64,000 bases of DNA from Bacteroidota bacterium (lineage in GTDB: Bacteria > Bacteroidota > Bacteroidia > Chitinophagales > Chitinophagaceae), in the NCBI GenBank assembly GCA_020161535.1, contig JAIUNW010000012.1, positions 1 through 64,000 of the forward strand, given 5' to 3'. Positions 1 through 7,423 of this stretch are shown one piece after another. Positions within the stretch are counted from its first letter, which is position 1; each line of letters starts with the position of its first letter. The translations under genes and the position numbers were made by a program. The notes under the pieces are model-generated. The model had not been told where the DNA came from. It did not search any database and saw only the letters and a list, made by a program, of their open reading frames with translations.

Positions 1-29
1 AAAAACATGAACTAATTAGCCCCCAATCA

Positions 30-120
30 GGTGGTCAATTTAGCCCGGCCAAGCATGGTCAATTTGCTTCGGCCAGGGGTGGTCAACTTAAACCGGCCAA
101 CGGTGGTCAATTTGACCGGC
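30..120. repeat. Four 24-bp direct repeats, IS21-type element end
   Basis: The core TGGTCAA begins at 32, 56, 80 and 104, an exact 24-bp period. Each copy reads approximately GGTGGTCAAyTT-n4-CCGGCCA. IS21-family elements carry several such repeats at their ends as transposase-binding sites, and similar GGTGGTCAATTT arrays are familiar at IS21 ends in Bacteroidota. The transposase genes istA and istB are not in the window, so this is either the edge of an element lying to the left or a solo end. The short open frames on both strands here are by-products of the repeats. The family assignment is inference; the period is seen directly. Confidence 0.6.
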
Positions 121-130
121 GTTTGCAGCA

Positions 131-165
131 AAACAGCAGAACTTTCCAAAAAAGTTCTGCTGTTT
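131..165. repeat. Perfect 15-bp inverted repeat (hairpin)
   Basis: Bases 131-145 and 151-165 are exact reverse complements around a 5-base loop (146-150, ccaaa). It sits directly inside the IS21-type repeats. The tract after it on the + strand is only weakly T-rich, so it may be a terminator insulating the element, or part of the element end. No gene is needed to explain it. Confidence 0.6.
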
Positions 166-199
166 GTTATTGATAAGCGTAAGAAATTCCTTTCTTTAG

Positions 200-409
200 A
201 GATATCAAACCGCAATTTACTTCAACGCTTATCATAAATTACCCAGCAAAATCCAAACCACAGGATTAGCTAATAATCTATCAGTAGATCGTTCTCGCAC
301 AAACAGCTATATACTTCTACCCCATTTGCAGGTGGATGGTTTTCCCAAACCTGAAAAAGCTGTACTTATCGCAGGAAGAGCAATTGTTGAAAAAATATTT
401 TTTTGTTAG
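200..409 (+). pseudogene. Short open frame, possible 3' gene remnant
   Basis: A stop-free frame runs from about 200 to the TAG at 407-409. It has no good start codon and contains a plausible coding-like stretch (LANNLSVDRSRTNSYILL, then KPEKAVLIAGRA). I do not recognise a family. Its position next to the IS21-type end suggests the 3' tail of a gene cut by the element, but it could be chance. The rest of 1-465 holds no other gene that I can see. Confidence 0.25.
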
Positions 410-429
410 GATTCCTACCTTTATATTTG
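402..429 (+). promoter_or_regulatory. Bacteroidota-type promoter for the thioredoxin/protoglobin genes
   Basis: TTTG at 402-405 and TATATTTG at 422-429 match the Bacteroidota -33 and -7 elements (TTTG and TAnnTTTG) with 16 bases between, slightly short of the usual 17-23. Transcription would start near 436, about 30 bases before the ATG at 466. Confidence 0.4.
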
Positions 430-465
430 TAATGACATTTCACTTCACCACTTAATACAAATAAC

Positions 466-699
466 ATGCGTAAATCCATCTTTTACCATGCAGGTTGTCC
501 TGTATGTGTAAGCGCCGAACATGACATTATCAGTCTGATTGGCGAAAGCAATGTAGAAATCGTACACTTCGGCAAGGACAAGTCGAGAATAGCCGAAGCG
601 GAAAAAGCCGGCGTTAAATCTGTACCAGCCTTGCTAACGCCAAACGGGCACGTATTGCACATCAACTTCGGTGCTGCTATGGCCGATCTAAAAGGCTGA
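466..699 (+). CDS. Small thioredoxin-fold protein with CPVC active site
   Basis: This 77-residue protein has a CPVC redox motif at residues 11-14 right after a first strand (KSIFYHAG) and a cis-proline site near residue 54 (SVPALL). That is the minimal thioredoxin/glutaredoxin layout. It has no signal peptide, so a cytoplasmic disulfide exchange or thiol-transfer role is likely. It is 51 bases upstream of the protoglobin gene on the same strand and shares its putative promoter, so the two are probably co-transcribed. CPVC differs from both the thioredoxin (CGPC) and the usual glutaredoxin (CPYC) centres. The partner protein is unknown. Confidence 0.75.
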   Translation: MRKSIFYHAGCPVCVSAEHDIISLIGESNVEIVHFGKDKSRIAEAEKAGVKSVPALLTPNGHVLHINFGAAMADLKG

Positions 700-750
700 T
701 CATCGCCCAAACAATCAATTTCGTTTGCCATTCATCAAAACAAGTAAGTC

Positions 751-1404
751 ATGAAAAAAAGTCTAACCACATTCGCCCTGGTAGCGCTGCTCGGACTATC
801 AGCTGCCGCCCAGAATGTCAATCCACCTGCTGGCTACACCTACGGAACCAAACAGGTAGCTACATCGCCATTCACCTTGCAAGAATTAAAATTGCTTGAG
901 CAGTCATTGCTCTTTACCGATGAGGATACAAAGTACCTGAAAATGAGCCACGACATCTTAAAAGACCAGACCGATGCCATTTTAGATGTTTGGTATGGCT
1001 TCGTTGCCTCCACACCGCAATTGGTTTATTTCTTCGGCAATAAAACCACCGGCAAACCCGATGGGGACTACCTGACCAAAGTAAGGGCACGATTTGGCAG
1101 ATGGATTTTACAAACAGCAGAAGCCAACTATGACCAAAACTGGTTGAACTACCAGTATGAAATTGGCTTGCGACACTATCTCACCAAGAAAAATAAAACA
1201 GATCATGCCAATTCAGTTCCCATAGTCAATTATCGCTATATCCCCGCTTTAACGATTCCAATAACCAGCACCCTAAAGCCTTTTCTTGCCAAAAAAGGGG
1301 CCAGCCCAGACGATGTGGAGAAAATGTACCAGGCCTGGCTAAAATCAGTGCTGATGCAGTCTATCTTGTGGGGGCAGCCTTATATCAAAAAAGGTGAATT
1401 TTAA
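751..1404 (+). CDS. Protoglobin-domain protein with a signal peptide
   Basis: This 217-residue protein starts with a clear signal peptide (residues 1-20, ending SAAAQ), followed by a full protoglobin domain (about 40-212). Family landmarks are visible: Trp81-Tyr82 (WYGF) match the distal B9/B10 pair of archaeal protoglobin, Phe115 fits E11, and His142 in IGLRHYLTKKN fits the proximal haem ligand. KPFLAKKG and YQAWLKSV are also typical. The domain binds haem and gaseous ligands such as O2, NO and CO. Unlike globin-coupled sensors there is no output domain, and export to the periplasm is unusual for the family. A MarR-type regulator follows. Confidence 0.85.
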   Translation: MKKSLTTFALVALLGLSAAAQNVNPPAGYTYGTKQVATSPFTLQELKLLEQSLLFTDEDTKYLKMSHDILKDQTDAILDVWYGFVASTPQLVYFFGNKTTGKPDGDYLTKVRARFGRWILQTAEANYDQNWLNYQYEIGLRHYLTKKNKTDHANSVPIVNYRYIPALTIPITSTLKPFLAKKGASPDDVEKMYQAWLKSVLMQSILWGQPYIKKGEF

Positions 1405-1487
1405 TGGTTATTTTGACCAACCAAAGAAAAGGGATATAAACCATTTTCAAATTATTGGTAACACAACTGAAAGTAAATTGGAACCCG

Positions 1488-2090
1488 ATGCGTGTTTCTC
1501 CGTTCAACATACAACAGCAGGCAGAAAGTACCGAACGCAAAATCGTGGTGGCGCTTGAAAGGATTGCGACCGCTTTTCGGGTATTGCTATGGCAGGAAAG
1601 TAAAGAAACGGCTTTAAGCCCCATCCAAATTCAAATACTCATCTTCCTGTTGTTTCACTCCAGTGAAAAATGTAAGGTAAGCTACCTGGCGCAGGAGTTT
1701 AACATGACAAAGGCCACGATCAGCGACAGCGTGAAAATTCTACTTGAAAAAAAACTGATAAAAAAAACAGACGACCTGGCCGATACAAGAAGTTATACCA
1801 TTGAACTGACCCATGCCGGGAAAAAAACAGCGGAAAAATCGTCCAACTTTGCTTTCGCCATCGAAAAACCTTTGACTTCACTGACCAATGAGCAAAAAGA
1901 AACCATGCTATCCGGCCTACTTACACTCATTCATCAGTTGAACAAAGCCGGCATCATTACCATTCAGCGCATGTGTTTTACTTGTGCACACTATCAAAAC
2001 AGCAAGGCAGGCCATTACTGCACACTCTTGCAGTCCAGGTTGGTAGCCAACGAATTAAGGGTGGATTGTCCCGAACACACGCTGGCCTAG
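1488..2090 (+). CDS. MarR-family regulator with C-terminal four-Cys motif
   Basis: I place the start at ATG 1488 (200 residues), because the longer frame begins with TTG at 1455 and adds no domain. A winged helix-turn-helix spans about 40-115 (VSYLAQEFNMTKATISDSVK is the HTH, DTRSY the wing). The C-terminal tail carries Cys163-x2-Cys166-x-His168, Cys178 and Cys194-x2-His197, a layout able to bind Zn or an Fe-S cluster. Such a cluster would make it a redox- or NO-responsive repressor. It lies 83 bases after the protoglobin gene on the same strand and may regulate that operon. The sensing role is inference; the domain call is firm. Confidence 0.8.
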   Translation: MRVSPFNIQQQAESTERKIVVALERIATAFRVLLWQESKETALSPIQIQILIFLLFHSSEKCKVSYLAQEFNMTKATISDSVKILLEKKLIKKTDDLADTRSYTIELTHAGKKTAEKSSNFAFAIEKPLTSLTNEQKETMLSGLLTLIHQLNKAGIITIQRMCFTCAHYQNSKAGHYCTLLQSRLVANELRVDCPEHTLA

Positions 2091-2121
2091 TTTCGGGCGA
2101 TGTTTTTTTCCGCCGCCAGGG

Positions 2122-2814
2122 TCAAAGACCGTCAATGACCTCCTTATAGCCCCTGCCAATGGGGATGGTCACACCATTCACTTCCACGGCCTCTGCCGTA
2201 AAAGATTCGAGCTTATTCATGGAAATGATAAAGGATCGGTGAATTCGCTTAAAAATATCGCCGGGTAAAAGGGCCTCCATTTCATGCGTACTCATGCGCG
2301 ATATGAATTCGTTTTTGGTCGTCACCACTTTGATGTATTCCCGTTGGCTCTCTATATAAACTATGTCAGCGAACAGGACTTTTATTTTCTTTTTTTGTAC
2401 CGTTAGAAACAGGTAATCTTTTACGACGGCCGTTTCCGCAGCGGCAAGTTTATCATTAAAGGCGGCCTTGACTTTGTTGACAGCAATTAAGAATCGTTCG
2501 AAAGCAATCGGTTTTAACAGGTAATCTGTTACATCCAGCTCAAATCCTTCTACGGCATATTGGTGATAAGCGGTGGTAACAATAACGGATGGCTTTTTTA
2601 CCAGGGTCTTTAAAAAAGCCATCCCTTTTAACTTTGGCAGGTGGATATCCAGGAATAGCAACTGTACTTCATTTTCCCGGAGCCATTCGGTAGCTGCTAT
2701 CGCATCTTTGAACTGGCCAGCCAGTTGCAGAAAAGGTACTTGGGCAATATAGTCGGTCAATACCTTTACCGCCAGTGGTTCATCTTCTATTATGATACAG
2801 CGTAGCTTAGACAT
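2122..2814 (-). CDS. LytTR-family response regulator
   Basis: This 230-residue regulator has an N-terminal receiver domain (acidic pocket Glu10-Asp11, phospho-acceptor Asp56 in FLDIHLP, Lys in LLKPI) and a C-terminal LytTR DNA-binding domain (about 130-230, with FIISMNKLESF and IPIGRGYKE). It starts inside the 3' end of the kinase gene with an 8-base overlap, so the two are translationally coupled. LytT-type regulators bind paired direct repeats upstream of their targets. The run of membrane-protein genes beginning at 4096, divergent from the kinase, is a reasonable target. Confidence 0.92.
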   Translation of the reverse strand: MSKLRCIIIEDEPLAVKVLTDYIAQVPFLQLAGQFKDAIAATEWLRENEVQLLFLDIHLPKLKGMAFLKTLVKKPSVIVTTAYHQYAVEGFELDVTDYLLKPIAFERFLIAVNKVKAAFNDKLAAAETAVVKDYLFLTVQKKKIKVLFADIVYIESQREYIKVVTTKNEFISRMSTHEMEALLPGDIFKRIHRSFIISMNKLESFTAEAVEVNGVTIPIGRGYKEVIDGL

Positions 2815-3850
2815 GGCTGGCCAAATTAATGTGCAATATTGACTTAAATACCGTCTTGTCCCTGCCTACTGCCAAATCATACTCTTTGTACAGCAAGGCC
2901 AATTGCTTGCGGAGGTTGGAAAGGCCGATGTTTTCACGAAGTTCCTGGGCCGCTTCCGTTTCTTCGATCGAGTTCTTTACCGTAAAGGTTAATTGTTGTT
3001 GCTTAACCTGGAGATCAATATCCACAAATGGCTGGCTTCTGGTTTCTGCAGCGCCGTGCTTAAAGGCATTTTCTACCAGGGGGATCAGTAACAAAGGTGG
3101 CAAAGTCTGTCTTTCCTTGTCAATGTCGGCATTCAGGGTAACCAATAAACTGTCGTCGTAACGCAACTTTTCGAGCGCTATATAGTCGGCAATTATTTTC
3201 AACTCATCCTCCACCACAATGGCATCACCACCGGTTTCATACAACATAAAACGCAATATGGTAGAAAGCCGCAAAATGGCCTCCGGGGCCAAGTCGCTCT
3301 TTTCCCTGGCCAATACGTAAATATTATTTAGGGTGTTGAATAAAAAATGTGGATTCGTTTGCGCTTTTAAATAGTTTAATTCGGATTCCTTCTTTTCAAT
3401 TCTTAACTGGTTGTTCTTTTCTATGAGCCGACGATTGTTATAGATATTTCGGGCAACCGCGAAAAATATAAAACATGCCAGACTAAACTGTGCATGAACG
3501 AGCACGCCTTTGCCCAACGACAAATTCGGCGTATAATCAACATAAATGCCTAGTGTTATCCATAGCTTCCGCCAACCATACAACCCAACTGTATACAAGA
3601 GTATGGCCAAAATCAGCAAGCCAATGGCCCGAAAAGTTTGTTTGCATGGCCACTTGAGCGAGCGTAAAATAACTTCAAAGAAAAAATAGTTGAGAATGGT
3701 TAGATAGCTCACCAGAAAAAAACTGTTGATTACCCTGTGTGTAAATGTTTCCCGGTAGTTAAAAAATTCACCGAAAGAATAGAGTGCTAAAAAACCCAAG
3801 CCGGTGTATAGGTAAAACCTTAGCAACCGATCGTCAACTAATTTTTTCAT
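2807..3850 (-). CDS. LytS-type sensor histidine kinase
   Basis: This 347-residue kinase has about four membrane helices in the first 135 residues and a short coiled coil. A His_kinase (PF06580-type) region follows, with His168 in the signature NPHFLFNTLNNIY and an ATP-binding N box, LVENAFKHG. There is no extracellular sensor domain, so the signal is probably sensed within or next to the membrane. Its partner regulator overlaps its stop codon. The 245-base gap to the divergent gene at 4096 contains only a hairpin and probable promoters. Confidence 0.92.
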   Translation of the reverse strand: MKKLVDDRLLRFYLYTGLGFLALYSFGEFFNYRETFTHRVINSFFLVSYLTILNYFFFEVILRSLKWPCKQTFRAIGLLILAILLYTVGLYGWRKLWITLGIYVDYTPNLSLGKGVLVHAQFSLACFIFFAVARNIYNNRRLIEKNNQLRIEKKESELNYLKAQTNPHFLFNTLNNIYVLAREKSDLAPEAILRLSTILRFMLYETGGDAIVVEDELKIIADYIALEKLRYDDSLLVTLNADIDKERQTLPPLLLIPLVENAFKHGAAETRSQPFVDIDLQVKQQQLTFTVKNSIEETEAAQELRENIGLSNLRKQLALLYKEYDLAVGRDKTVFKSILHINLASHV

Positions 3851-4002
3851 AGCTATCCTTGACGCCTAAAAATACCCAAATCTTGCACAAATAAAAGGCA
3901 GGAACAAGAAAAGAAATTCGCCCGTCCGTTCAGTATACCAAACGAACTACAACAACGGCGCGCTAAATCTGCTTTCTGTTGACGAAAACTGGCATTTCAT
4001 TG

Positions 4003-4028
4003 ACAGGGCATTCGTTAAGCCCTGTTTT
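4003..4028 (+). terminator. Hairpin with T-run in the divergent gap
   Basis: ACAGGGC (4003-4009) and GCCCTGT (4019-4025) form a 7-bp stem followed by TTTT on the + strand. No + strand gene ends here. It may therefore be a leader hairpin or attenuator ahead of the gene at 4096, or a transcription block between the divergent units. Confidence 0.3.
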
Positions 4029-4095
4029 ATCTGCATCTTGTACTGCTGTTAGCAGCCAATTTTTCTGTTACCAACCCTATTTTCGATGACGGTCT

Positions 4096-4770
4096 ATGCA
4101 CTTAAACATTAAAACAGCCAGACTGGCGGGCCTCTTTTACTTACTGCAAATTCCACTCGGCCTATTCGGCATATTGTATGAACCAACGATGTTAGTAGTA
4201 CCAAACCAGGTAGCAGCCACTGTTTCCAATATCCTGGCAAATGAGTTCCTGTTTCGCCTGAGTATCGTCAGCGCCATTGCCTGCGCCATCATTACTGTTC
4301 TTACCGCCCTGCTCATTTCAAATTTGTTGCGACCCTTGCAGCAATACTGGGCAAATGGAATCGTCTTGTTTGCCGCCCTGGCAGCGCCGATCTCCATGAT
4401 TAATGAACTCAATCATGTCGCCGTTTTACTATTGGCCAAAAGCAGCTCACCGGCGGCCGGCCCCGCCACGTATCAAGTGGAAACACTGATTGCAGGCTTG
4501 CTGACAGTGCATCAATACGGACTAAAAATCACCGGCATATTCTTTGGCCTTTGGCTCCTGCCAATGGGTTTACTGATGATAAAATTGAAAGCCATCCCAA
4601 AAATCATCGGTATGCTATTGCTGGTTACGTGTGCCGGCTATCTGGTTGACTTTATCGTCTTTTTCATCTATCCAGGCAGTACGCTGGTAGTAAGTGAATA
4701 CACCTGGCTAGGCGAAGTATTGATGCTGCTGTGGCTTTTTGTAGCCCGTAACAAGCAAACTACGCCATGA
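4096..4770 (+). CDS. DUF4386 membrane protein (first copy)
   Basis: This 224-residue protein has six likely membrane helices and the DUF4386 opening (TARLAGLFYLLQIPLG). It also has the family's conserved NELNHVAVLLL region and a mid-protein HQYGLKITGIFFGLWLLPMG segment. The family is common in Bacteroidota and other soil bacteria and its function is unknown. A second copy follows after 19 bases, so the pair is a tandem paralogue. The divergent LytS/LytT pair may control it. The family call is firm; no reaction can be assigned. Confidence 0.8.
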   Translation: MHLNIKTARLAGLFYLLQIPLGLFGILYEPTMLVVPNQVAATVSNILANEFLFRLSIVSAIACAIITVLTALLISNLLRPLQQYWANGIVLFAALAAPISMINELNHVAVLLLAKSSSPAAGPATYQVETLIAGLLTVHQYGLKITGIFFGLWLLPMGLLMIKLKAIPKIIGMLLLVTCAGYLVDFIVFFIYPGSTLVVSEYTWLGEVLMLLWLFVARNKQTTP

Positions 4771-4789
4771 ATGAAAATCAAATTACGCA

Positions 4790-5521
4790 ATGACAGGAAA
4801 AAATAAAACAGCAAGGCTCGCCGGACTGATCTATCTCGGTGTGGTAGTGACGGGTATTTTCAGTTTACTATATGTGCCGGATAAACTCATTGCCTATGAC
4901 AATGCTGCACTGACTTTTCAAAATATCAGCGCTTCAGCGGATTTATTCAGGCTGGGCATTGCAGGCGGATTGATTTGTTACCTGTTCTTTCTTTTTCTAC
5001 CCCTGGTACTGTATAAACTGCTCCAACCTGTCGATACAAACATGGCAAAGCTGATGGTTTTGTTGGCTGTTATCAGCGTACCCATGTATTTCATCAATGT
5101 GCAAAATGAATTCACCGCCATTTCGCTCGTTACCAATCCCCATTATTTTCCCGGCCAAACTGCCCCACAAATTCAGGCCCAGGTGCTATGCTATATTAAC
5201 CAATACGACGATGGCATGCGCCTAATTCATGTTTTTTCCGGCCTCTGGTTGTTTCCCTTTGGCTACCTGGTGTTCTACTCAAAAATGCTTCCGAAATTTT
5301 TAGGCATCTTATTAATATTGGGCTGTTTCGGGTACCTGGTAAATTTTTTCGGTCGACTGCTATTACCAGATTATGCGCAATTGGGCATTGCCCGCTATAT
5401 CAGCTTACCGGCAAGTTTAGGCGAAATAGGCACCTGTTTATGGCTCCTGCTTGTCGGCGTAAAAGAAAAACAGTTCATCACCAACTCAACACAACATGAC
5501 AGCTATTTTAGAAGACCATAA
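4790..5521 (+). CDS. DUF4386 membrane protein (second copy)
   Basis: This 243-residue protein is a diverged paralogue of the preceding gene. It shares the opening TARLAGLIYLGVV, the central DGMRLIHVFSGLWLFPFGYLV helix and six predicted membrane helices. Its 3' end overlaps the next gene by 26 bases, which implies translational coupling. Keeping two diverged copies side by side suggests they may act as a heteromeric membrane complex, but this is inference. Function unknown. Confidence 0.8.
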   Translation: MTGKNKTARLAGLIYLGVVVTGIFSLLYVPDKLIAYDNAALTFQNISASADLFRLGIAGGLICYLFFLFLPLVLYKLLQPVDTNMAKLMVLLAVISVPMYFINVQNEFTAISLVTNPHYFPGQTAPQIQAQVLCYINQYDDGMRLIHVFSGLWLFPFGYLVFYSKMLPKFLGILLILGCFGYLVNFFGRLLLPDYAQLGIARYISLPASLGEIGTCLWLLLVGVKEKQFITNSTQHDSYFRRP

Positions 5522-5930
5522 AATAAACACCAAACTGATACTCTCCGCCCTTTGGACCTCCGTGATGTTTCTCTACATCTATGGCGACTATTTTGAATTA
5601 TACGTTCCGGAAAAAACGGCCGGCTTATTGAGTGGGCGGAACATGTTGAATACGCCCTATAAGCTACTTGCCGCTACTGTTATCCTGGCGCTACCTGCCC
5701 TAATGATCTTCCTTAGCCTGGTAATGAAACCAAGATGGAATAAACTGATAAACATGTCCATTGCCTCATTCTTAACGCTGTTCACCTTGCTGGTAGGCGC
5801 TTCATCCATTTCGGAATGGCGGATATTTTATGTGATGCTATCCTTGCTGGAAAGCATCCTGACGTCAATCATCGTGTGGAAGGCCTGGCACTGGCCGAAA
5901 GCAGAACAACAGCTATCGCCCAATAAATAG
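5496..5930 (+). CDS. DUF6326-like small membrane protein
   Basis: This 144-residue protein has four predicted membrane helices and resembles the DUF6326 family (LILSALWTSVMFLYIYGDYFELY, then a GLLSG segment). These proteins often lie beside DUF4386 genes. It starts within the last 26 bases of the preceding gene. No catalytic or binding residues stand out. It probably belongs to the same membrane-protein operon. Confidence 0.7.
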   Translation: MTAILEDHKINTKLILSALWTSVMFLYIYGDYFELYVPEKTAGLLSGRNMLNTPYKLLAATVILALPALMIFLSLVMKPRWNKLINMSIASFLTLFTLLVGASSISEWRIFYVMLSLLESILTSIIVWKAWHWPKAEQQLSPNK

Positions 5931-5959
5931 CCCATTTTACGCATAAAAATCACCCAAAC

Positions 5960-6337
5960 ATGAAAATTCGCACTACCTCCCTGCTAACCGTCCTGTCCTT
6001 TGCAATTTTGGCTGCTTGTCATAAACCAAATGAGGAGCCCAGCAGCACGTATCCAAAACAGGTCACTATTGTTTACCGGGTGAGCAGCAGCACGGCCGAC
6101 AGCCTGGTATCCATTACCTATGACAACGAAACTGACGGGCAATCAACTGCCGAAAACCCGCACTTGCCCTTTTCGAAATCCATCAGCAAAACGGTCAATA
6201 AATATGACATCATCACCCTGGGCTTTTTTGTAAACCCGGCGAAACCCGTTAAGCTCGAAATTATCGTCAACAACCAGGTGGTGAAAGCGCAGAATTACAG
6301 TGTTCCCAACGCAGCCATGTCATATAGTTTTCCATAG
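5960..6337 (+). CDS. Small predicted lipoprotein
   Basis: This 125-residue protein has a type II signal peptide with lipobox LAAC, so Cys20 would be lipidated. The remainder is hydrophilic and predicted beta-rich, with no recognised domain. It lies 29 bases after the DUF6326-like gene on the same strand and probably belongs to that operon. Function unknown; alternative functions cannot be ranked from sequence. Confidence 0.65.
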   Translation: MKIRTTSLLTVLSFAILAACHKPNEEPSSTYPKQVTIVYRVSSSTADSLVSITYDNETDGQSTAENPHLPFSKSISKTVNKYDIITLGFFVNPAKPVKLEIIVNNQVVKAQNYSVPNAAMSYSFP

Positions 6338-6388
6338 CTGTTGTATGGGTCAGCATATCTACAATAAAATGGGCTAACTTACCCCTGC

Positions 6389-6814
6389 ATGAACAAACAA
6401 AGCATCTTTACCAACCAGTTTCTATTGCGATGGGGGCTGGCCATTATTTTTCTTTCGCACAGCTTACATGGCATTTTCACCGGCAATGATGTAAACGATT
6501 TTGGGAACTTATTTTTGAATAAAATTGGGTTCGCCCCTTTTGGGGTCTTCATTGCCTGGGCAGTTGTTATTAGTCAGATCATTACATCCATCTTCTTAGT
6601 GGCCAATCGATTCCTGACCATCACCTGTGTCGTCAATATCATCATCCTCGTTTTCGGCATCATCACAGTACATTTTGCCGAAGGCTGGTATGTGGTAGGC
6701 GCCGGTAGAAACGGCATGGAGTTTAGTTTTCTCTTAATTATCGCGCTGCTGACCATACTATTTACAGATCAAAAAGCAAAAAAAAGAAGCGACCGTTGCA
6801 AAAATTTAGATTAG
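6389..6814 (+). CDS. DoxX-family membrane protein
   Basis: This 141-residue protein has four membrane helices and DoxX-like features: an early LLRWGLAIIFLSHSLHGIF helix, then a later GRNGMEFSFLLIIALL helix. DoxX proteins are linked to quinone or thiol redox chemistry in membranes, but the activity of this branch is unknown. It follows the lipoprotein gene by 51 bases. Its last 9 bases overlap the stop region of the convergent response regulator gene. Confidence 0.75.
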   Translation: MNKQSIFTNQFLLRWGLAIIFLSHSLHGIFTGNDVNDFGNLFLNKIGFAPFGVFIAWAVVISQIITSIFLVANRFLTITCVVNIIILVFGIITVHFAEGWYVVGAGRNGMEFSFLLIIALLTILFTDQKAKKRSDRCKNLD

Positions 6815-7423
6815 ACCTGCCCGGATGGCCTTACCAATCAGGGTTGCTGTGTTCTTGGCATCAAATTTTTCCAGGAGACTTTTGCGATGGGTATTAACGG
6901 TGGGGATGCTGATGAACAATTTTTGGGCTATTTCGGTATTGGTAAGTCCCTCGGCTATCAACTGCAGCACTTCTTTCTCCCGCCTGGTTATCAGCAAGGC
7001 GCTTGTTTCTGTTTCGTGCAGCGATTGGCTGACTTCGAAACTGAAATACGTATTGCCCTTAAACACGGCATCAATCGCTTCTTTCAATTCAGTTCTTGTT
7101 GCATTTTTCAACACATAACCCGATGCGCCATTGTCGATCATATTGCGGATGATGGCCTGCTGGTTAAAGGTACTAAGGCTCAATACCGACACCTGCGGAT
7201 AAGCTTGTTTGACGGCCTTACACAAATCGATCCCACTCTGATCAGGCAGGTTCACATCCATCAACAACACATCCGGTTGCTTTTTTTGTAAAAAGGCAAG
7301 ACAGGAAGCTGCCGTAGTAGCATGCCCCAGCCACTCGATATTCTTCTCAAACTGGAGCAAAGAACGAATACCCTCAATGACGATATAATGGTCGTCTACT
7401 ATGAATATCTCTACCTTCATCAA
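6806..7423 (-). CDS. NarL/FixJ-type response regulator
   Basis: This 205-residue regulator has a receiver domain (Asp10-Asp11, phospho-acceptor Asp56 in LMDVNLP, Lys in YVLKNA) and a LuxR-type helix-turn-helix (about 140-200, REKEVLQLIAEGLTNTEIAQ). The ATG abuts the stop codon of the upstream kinase gene, so the pair is co-translated. It is the cognate regulator of the TPR kinase. The divergent secreted-protein genes from 9502 are its most obvious candidate target. Confidence 0.92.
   Translation of the reverse strand: MMKVEIFIVDDHYIVIEGIRSLLQFEKNIEWLGHATTAASCLAFLQKKQPDVLLMDVNLPDQSGIDLCKAVKQAYPQVSVLSLSTFNQQAIIRNMIDNGASGYVLKNATRTELKEAIDAVFKGNTYFSFEVSQSLHETETSALLITRREKEVLQLIAEGLTNTEIAQKLFISIPTVNTHRKSLLEKFDAKNTATLIGKAIRAGLI

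Noticed and set aside
30..120. CRISPR array
   Set aside because: The repeats are contiguous with almost no unique spacer, the period is 24 bp, and no cas genes are present.
27..237. Open frames on both strands through the repeat array
   Set aside because: They only translate the 24-bp direct repeats and hairpin, with low-complexity peptides and no homology.
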